Shown here: positions 35,647 through 37,550 of the stretch, in pieces
Layout of the letters: the number at the start of each line of letters is the position of its first letter
Numbering within the stretch: position 1 is the stretch's first letter
Source: Planctomycetaceae bacterium
GTDB taxonomy: Bacteria; Planctomycetota; Planctomycetia; Pirellulales; Thermoguttaceae
Direction of reading: 5' to 3'
DNA length: 37,550 nucleotides
Assembly: GCA_021372005.1 (NCBI GenBank)
Contig: JAJFVC010000003.1
Coordinates: 1-37,550 of the forward strand
Program-made: the position numbers and the translations under genes
The notes under the pieces: model-generated
Told to the model about the DNA's origin: nothing
Databases searched by the model: none
Seen by the model: only the letters and a program-made list of their open reading frames with translations

Positions 35647-35677
35647 TTTTGCAGATACAATTTTTGTAGGTGCAAAA
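35647..35677 (+). promoter_or_regulatory. AT-rich inverted repeat, possible operator
   Basis: TTTTGC (35647-35652) and GCAAAA (35672-35677) flank a central CAATTTTTG, in an AT-rich patch 35 bases upstream of the GTG at 35712. The position and symmetry suit a repressor site; no repressor gene is adjacent. Confidence 0.35.
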
Positions 35678-35711
35678 TAATTATCTGTAGGCTGCGCTGT
35701 GGAGCGAAATC

Positions 35712-36287
35712 GTGACCCGAATAACGATTACCCGCCGGGATTTTCTTCAAGATCGTCAGGGACGGACGTTTGCCGACGTGCTGGATGATCCCGAGCAACC
35801 GCTGGACGCGGTAATCGAATTCTTCAACGGCCAAGCTCGCCAGCGCCGTATGGAGGAAGCGGAAATCCACCATGACCGGCCCCCATTGGCCGGCGTTGTG
35901 CGCGAGCTTGAAGCACAACCCTCCATCGACGAGTTCCTTTCATCCCAACATCCCCGGCGTACCAAGCGTTTGCGTCAGGCGGTCGGCGTTGTGGTTCGCA
36001 TGGTGATGGAACGTCTGGGATGGAAGAAGACGGGCAAGAAGGGGTCTTTGGGAGTCCGCGCCAAAGTCGTCCACGGGACAACGACGCCGGGGGCGTACCA
36101 CAATACCGGCGGACTGGCCTTCTGGTTCCTCCGCGGAGAACGTTATGAGCACCCCGAACGAAAGACCTATCGCTCCGTCCGCGAACGTGCCCGAAAACAG
36201 GTGGTTGTACCGCCGAAGAAGTCGTCTGCGGCTAGTCGCCGCAAAACTTCGAGGGCAAAACTCGCTCAGCATGTTAAGAGCCAGTAG
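35712..36287 (+). CDS. Hypothetical protein, basic C-terminus
   Basis: 191 residues, not recognised. The GTG start has GGAG 7 bases upstream. Residues 1-75 are acidic and mixed (TRRDFLQDRQGRTFADVLDD); the middle has LRQAVGVVVRMVMERLGWKK and GAYHNTGGLAFWFLRGERY; the last 40 residues are rich in Lys, Arg and Ser (PPKKSSAASRRKTSRAKLAQ), as in nucleic-acid-binding tails. No membrane segment. The next gene starts 39 bases downstream and may be co-transcribed. Confidence 0.65.
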   Translation: MTRITITRRDFLQDRQGRTFADVLDDPEQPLDAVIEFFNGQARQRRMEEAEIHHDRPPLAGVVRELEAQPSIDEFLSSQHPRRTKRLRQAVGVVVRMVMERLGWKKTGKKGSLGVRAKVVHGTTTPGAYHNTGGLAFWFLRGERYEHPERKTYRSVRERARKQVVVPPKKSSAASRRKTSRAKLAQHVKSQ

Positions 36288-36326
36288 TGATTGTTGATTT
36301 GAATTAACAAGTAAAGGAACAAAACA

Positions 36327-36656
36327 ATGGCCTCTCTCGGCAAGAAGATTTTCAAGGGGAAGTCGGGCACGGCGTACCGATTCAAGGTCTATCCGCTCGG
36401 TACGCGATTCCGCAAGATCAGCGGGATCTATGTCATCGGCAGTCGTGAGGGCATAGCCGGTGGCCATCGGGTTGTGCCGCTTTATGTTGGGCGCACCGAG
36501 GATTTTTCACAGCCATTTGACAAGCATCACAGGGCCAAGGACTTTACCGAGCAGGGCGCAAATTGCATCTGTGTCCAACGTGATGCCATCGAGGAATCCC
36601 GCGTCGCCAAGGAGCACGACTTGGTTGCTGCACTTCACCCGGCGTGCAACGACTGA
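36327..36656 (+). CDS. Small GIY-YIG-like domain protein
   Basis: 109 residues. SGIYVIGSRE and VVPLYVGRTEDFSQPFDKHH match the two tyrosine-containing strands of GIY-YIG nucleases, followed by EQGANCICVQRD and ESRVAKEHDLVAALHPACND, where the glutamate of the metal site would be. The usual arginine between the motifs is not clearly placed, so catalysis is uncertain. Single-domain proteins of this sort occur in mobile regions. AGGA lies 8 bases before the ATG. Confidence 0.65.
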   Translation: MASLGKKIFKGKSGTAYRFKVYPLGTRFRKISGIYVIGSREGIAGGHRVVPLYVGRTEDFSQPFDKHHRAKDFTEQGANCICVQRDAIEESRVAKEHDLVAALHPACND

Positions 36657-36733
36657 AGGCGTCTTGGCTCGTCCGGCCGGAGCAGGCCGGCCAGCGCAGC
36701 GGCATTCATCACTACAAGGGACAAGGAGGATTC

Positions 36734-36889
36734 ATGGCGCGAGACAAGAACACCTACGCCAAACGACAGCGGGAAACTGGAAAAAAGCATAAGGCGGAAG
36801 AGAAGAGGGCTCGACGCCTGAAGAAGAAAGAGAATGCGAAGACCGCAGAGGATTTCAGCGGTGGTGATCGCACTCCAAATGAGCAGTAA
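36734..36889 (+). CDS. Very small, highly charged protein
   Basis: 51 residues, about half Lys, Arg or Glu: MARDKNTYAKRQRETGKKHK, then AEEKRARRLKKKENAK, then an acidic end. AAGGAGG lies 4 bases before the ATG, one of the best ribosome sites in the island, so it is very likely translated. Similar short proteins starting MARxKNTxAKRQRE occur in various bacteria without known function; a ribosome- or RNA-associated role is a guess from composition. Confidence 0.75.
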   Translation: MARDKNTYAKRQRETGKKHKAEEKRARRLKKKENAKTAEDFSGGDRTPNEQ

Positions 36890-37016
36890 CGACCAACAGG
36901 GGCGGATGTTTTTTACTCCGAGCTGCAGCCCGTATTGGCCGACGGACATGCCGCCTTGTGTTCTTTTGCTCGGATAAGCTGGCAAGGCATTCAAGAGAAC
37001 CTGGTGGGCCTCGGCT

Positions 37017-37550
37017 TTATTGTGTTCTAGAGACAGCCGTCGCGATACGGTGCCAGATTGGGGCAACGAGAGCGGCCTGGTCATAGTTGGCCTGGAGTTC
37101 CGTCACGGTTGTTAGCCGCACACGGTCTGCCAAAGCGGGGGCAGCAATGCCTACGGCCTTGGCGATCGTCGTGAGTCTGCGGCGGTCATCACTTCGGTCC
37201 CGATCCTGGGCGATCACATAGAGGCGAAAGACGGGCCGTGGCTCCTTGGCACCGTGCCGGCGATATAGGTCAATCAAGTAATCCCTGCCCGCTGATGATT
37301 GGCTCCATTCCTGGTAGCGGCGAAACTTCCGAACGAGTTGCTTTTTGTTCATGGTGCCCGTGTCCAGTTCCACAAGCCCGATCATCAAGCCCCCGTCTTG
37401 GCGGAAGACAAAGAGCGCGTCCGGTGTGAGCCGACCCTTGGCTTTTGAACCAAACGCCGGATGCTTGAAAAGCGACCTTCGCTGAATCGTCAGAACCTCG
37501 ATTCCATTGCTGTCATTGCCAGACTTCCAGACGCCCAAGAGAAACTCTGT
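37017..37550 (-). CDS. Replication-relaxation family protein (partial)
   Basis: About 177 residues, open to the right window edge; a TTG at 37538 is not necessarily its start. LTPDALFVFRQDGGLMIGLV, then ELDTGTMNKKQLVRKFRRYQ, and later RLYVIAQDRDRSDDRRRL fit the C-terminal part of the replication-relaxation family (found on plasmids and integrative elements), which has a nuclease-like core with D and ExD residues. The N-terminal winged-helix part would lie outside the window. It supports a mobile origin of the region. Confidence 0.65.
   Translation of the reverse strand, partial: TEFLLGVWKSGNDSNGIEVLTIQRRSLFKHPAFGSKAKGRLTPDALFVFRQDGGLMIGLVELDTGTMNKKQLVRKFRRYQEWSQSSAGRDYLIDLYRRHGAKEPRPVFRLYVIAQDRDRSDDRRRLTTIAKAVGIAAPALADRVRLTTVTELQANYDQAALVAPIWHRIATAVSRTQ

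Larger units (their letters stand above)
35290..35711. other. Intergenic region between divergent rhlE and an unknown gene
   Basis: No credible gene. It holds a hairpin in the rhlE leader (35353-35379) and an AT-rich inverted repeat upstream of the plus-strand gene (35647-35677). A TATAAC-like -10 for rhlE lies on the minus strand near 35411. Confidence 0.4.

Overview
The window looks like a chromosomal segment of a planctomycete, most likely of the Pirellula lineage. The grounds are high GC content, a fused SecD-SecF protein behind yajC, a TPR protein ending in two RNA polymerase alpha C-terminal-like domains, a GspE-type ATPase with its own membrane anchor paired with a CvpA-like protein, and a FlgM whose start resembles planctomycete FlgM. 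This lineage call rests on recognised gene content, not on a phylogeny. A Kdo-8-phosphate synthase indicates a Kdo-containing outer membrane.

Left part (1-22650), conserved backbone. A partial TerC-family membrane protein and a eukaryote-like adenylosuccinate lyase (purB) diverge from a shared 210-base promoter region. flgM follows. A two-gene unit encodes a membrane GspE-like ATPase and a CvpA-like protein with a large extra domain. kdsA overlaps a lipoprotein gene with a transglutaminase-like fold and TPR-like repeats. Next come a candidate small RNA with an intrinsic terminator, tRNA-Thr(CGT), the TPR/alpha-CTD gene, tgt, yajC-secDF, tilS on the other strand, a small unknown gene, rny with its usual partner ymdB, and kdgK-eda, which together phosphorylate KDG and cleave KDPG. 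tRNA-Arg(CCG) ends this part.

Right part (22651-37550), probable genomic island. Directly after tRNA-Arg lies a tyrosine recombinase gene that keeps the first catalytic arginine but stops before the HxxR...Tyr box, with decayed sequence behind it. The island then carries four blocks. (i) A tightly packed operon on the minus strand: a GT4 glycosyltransferase, a glycosidase-like protein and two different GH130 enzymes, probably for an intracellular mannoside. (ii) A membrane-stress-like operon (DUF2294/MpsC, YHS-domain protein, SPFH/stomatin protein, small acidic ORF) behind a leader ending in a strong intrinsic terminator, with a second DUF2294 gene transcribed divergently. (iii) A cold-adaptation-like block: DEAD-box helicase RhlE, cold-shock protein, RRM RNA-binding protein and a B12-type radical SAM protein, with a degenerate second rhlE fragment nearby. 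(iv) Small accessory genes: an unknown protein, a GIY-YIG-like protein, a tiny basic protein and a replication-relaxation family protein cut by the window edge.

The most unusual items are the attenuator-like leader between the two divergent DUF2294 genes, the four-gene GT4/GH130 unit, the candidate small RNA at 9402-9590, and the free-standing tandem alpha-CTD protein. Functional statements about the island are inferred from domain families and gene order.
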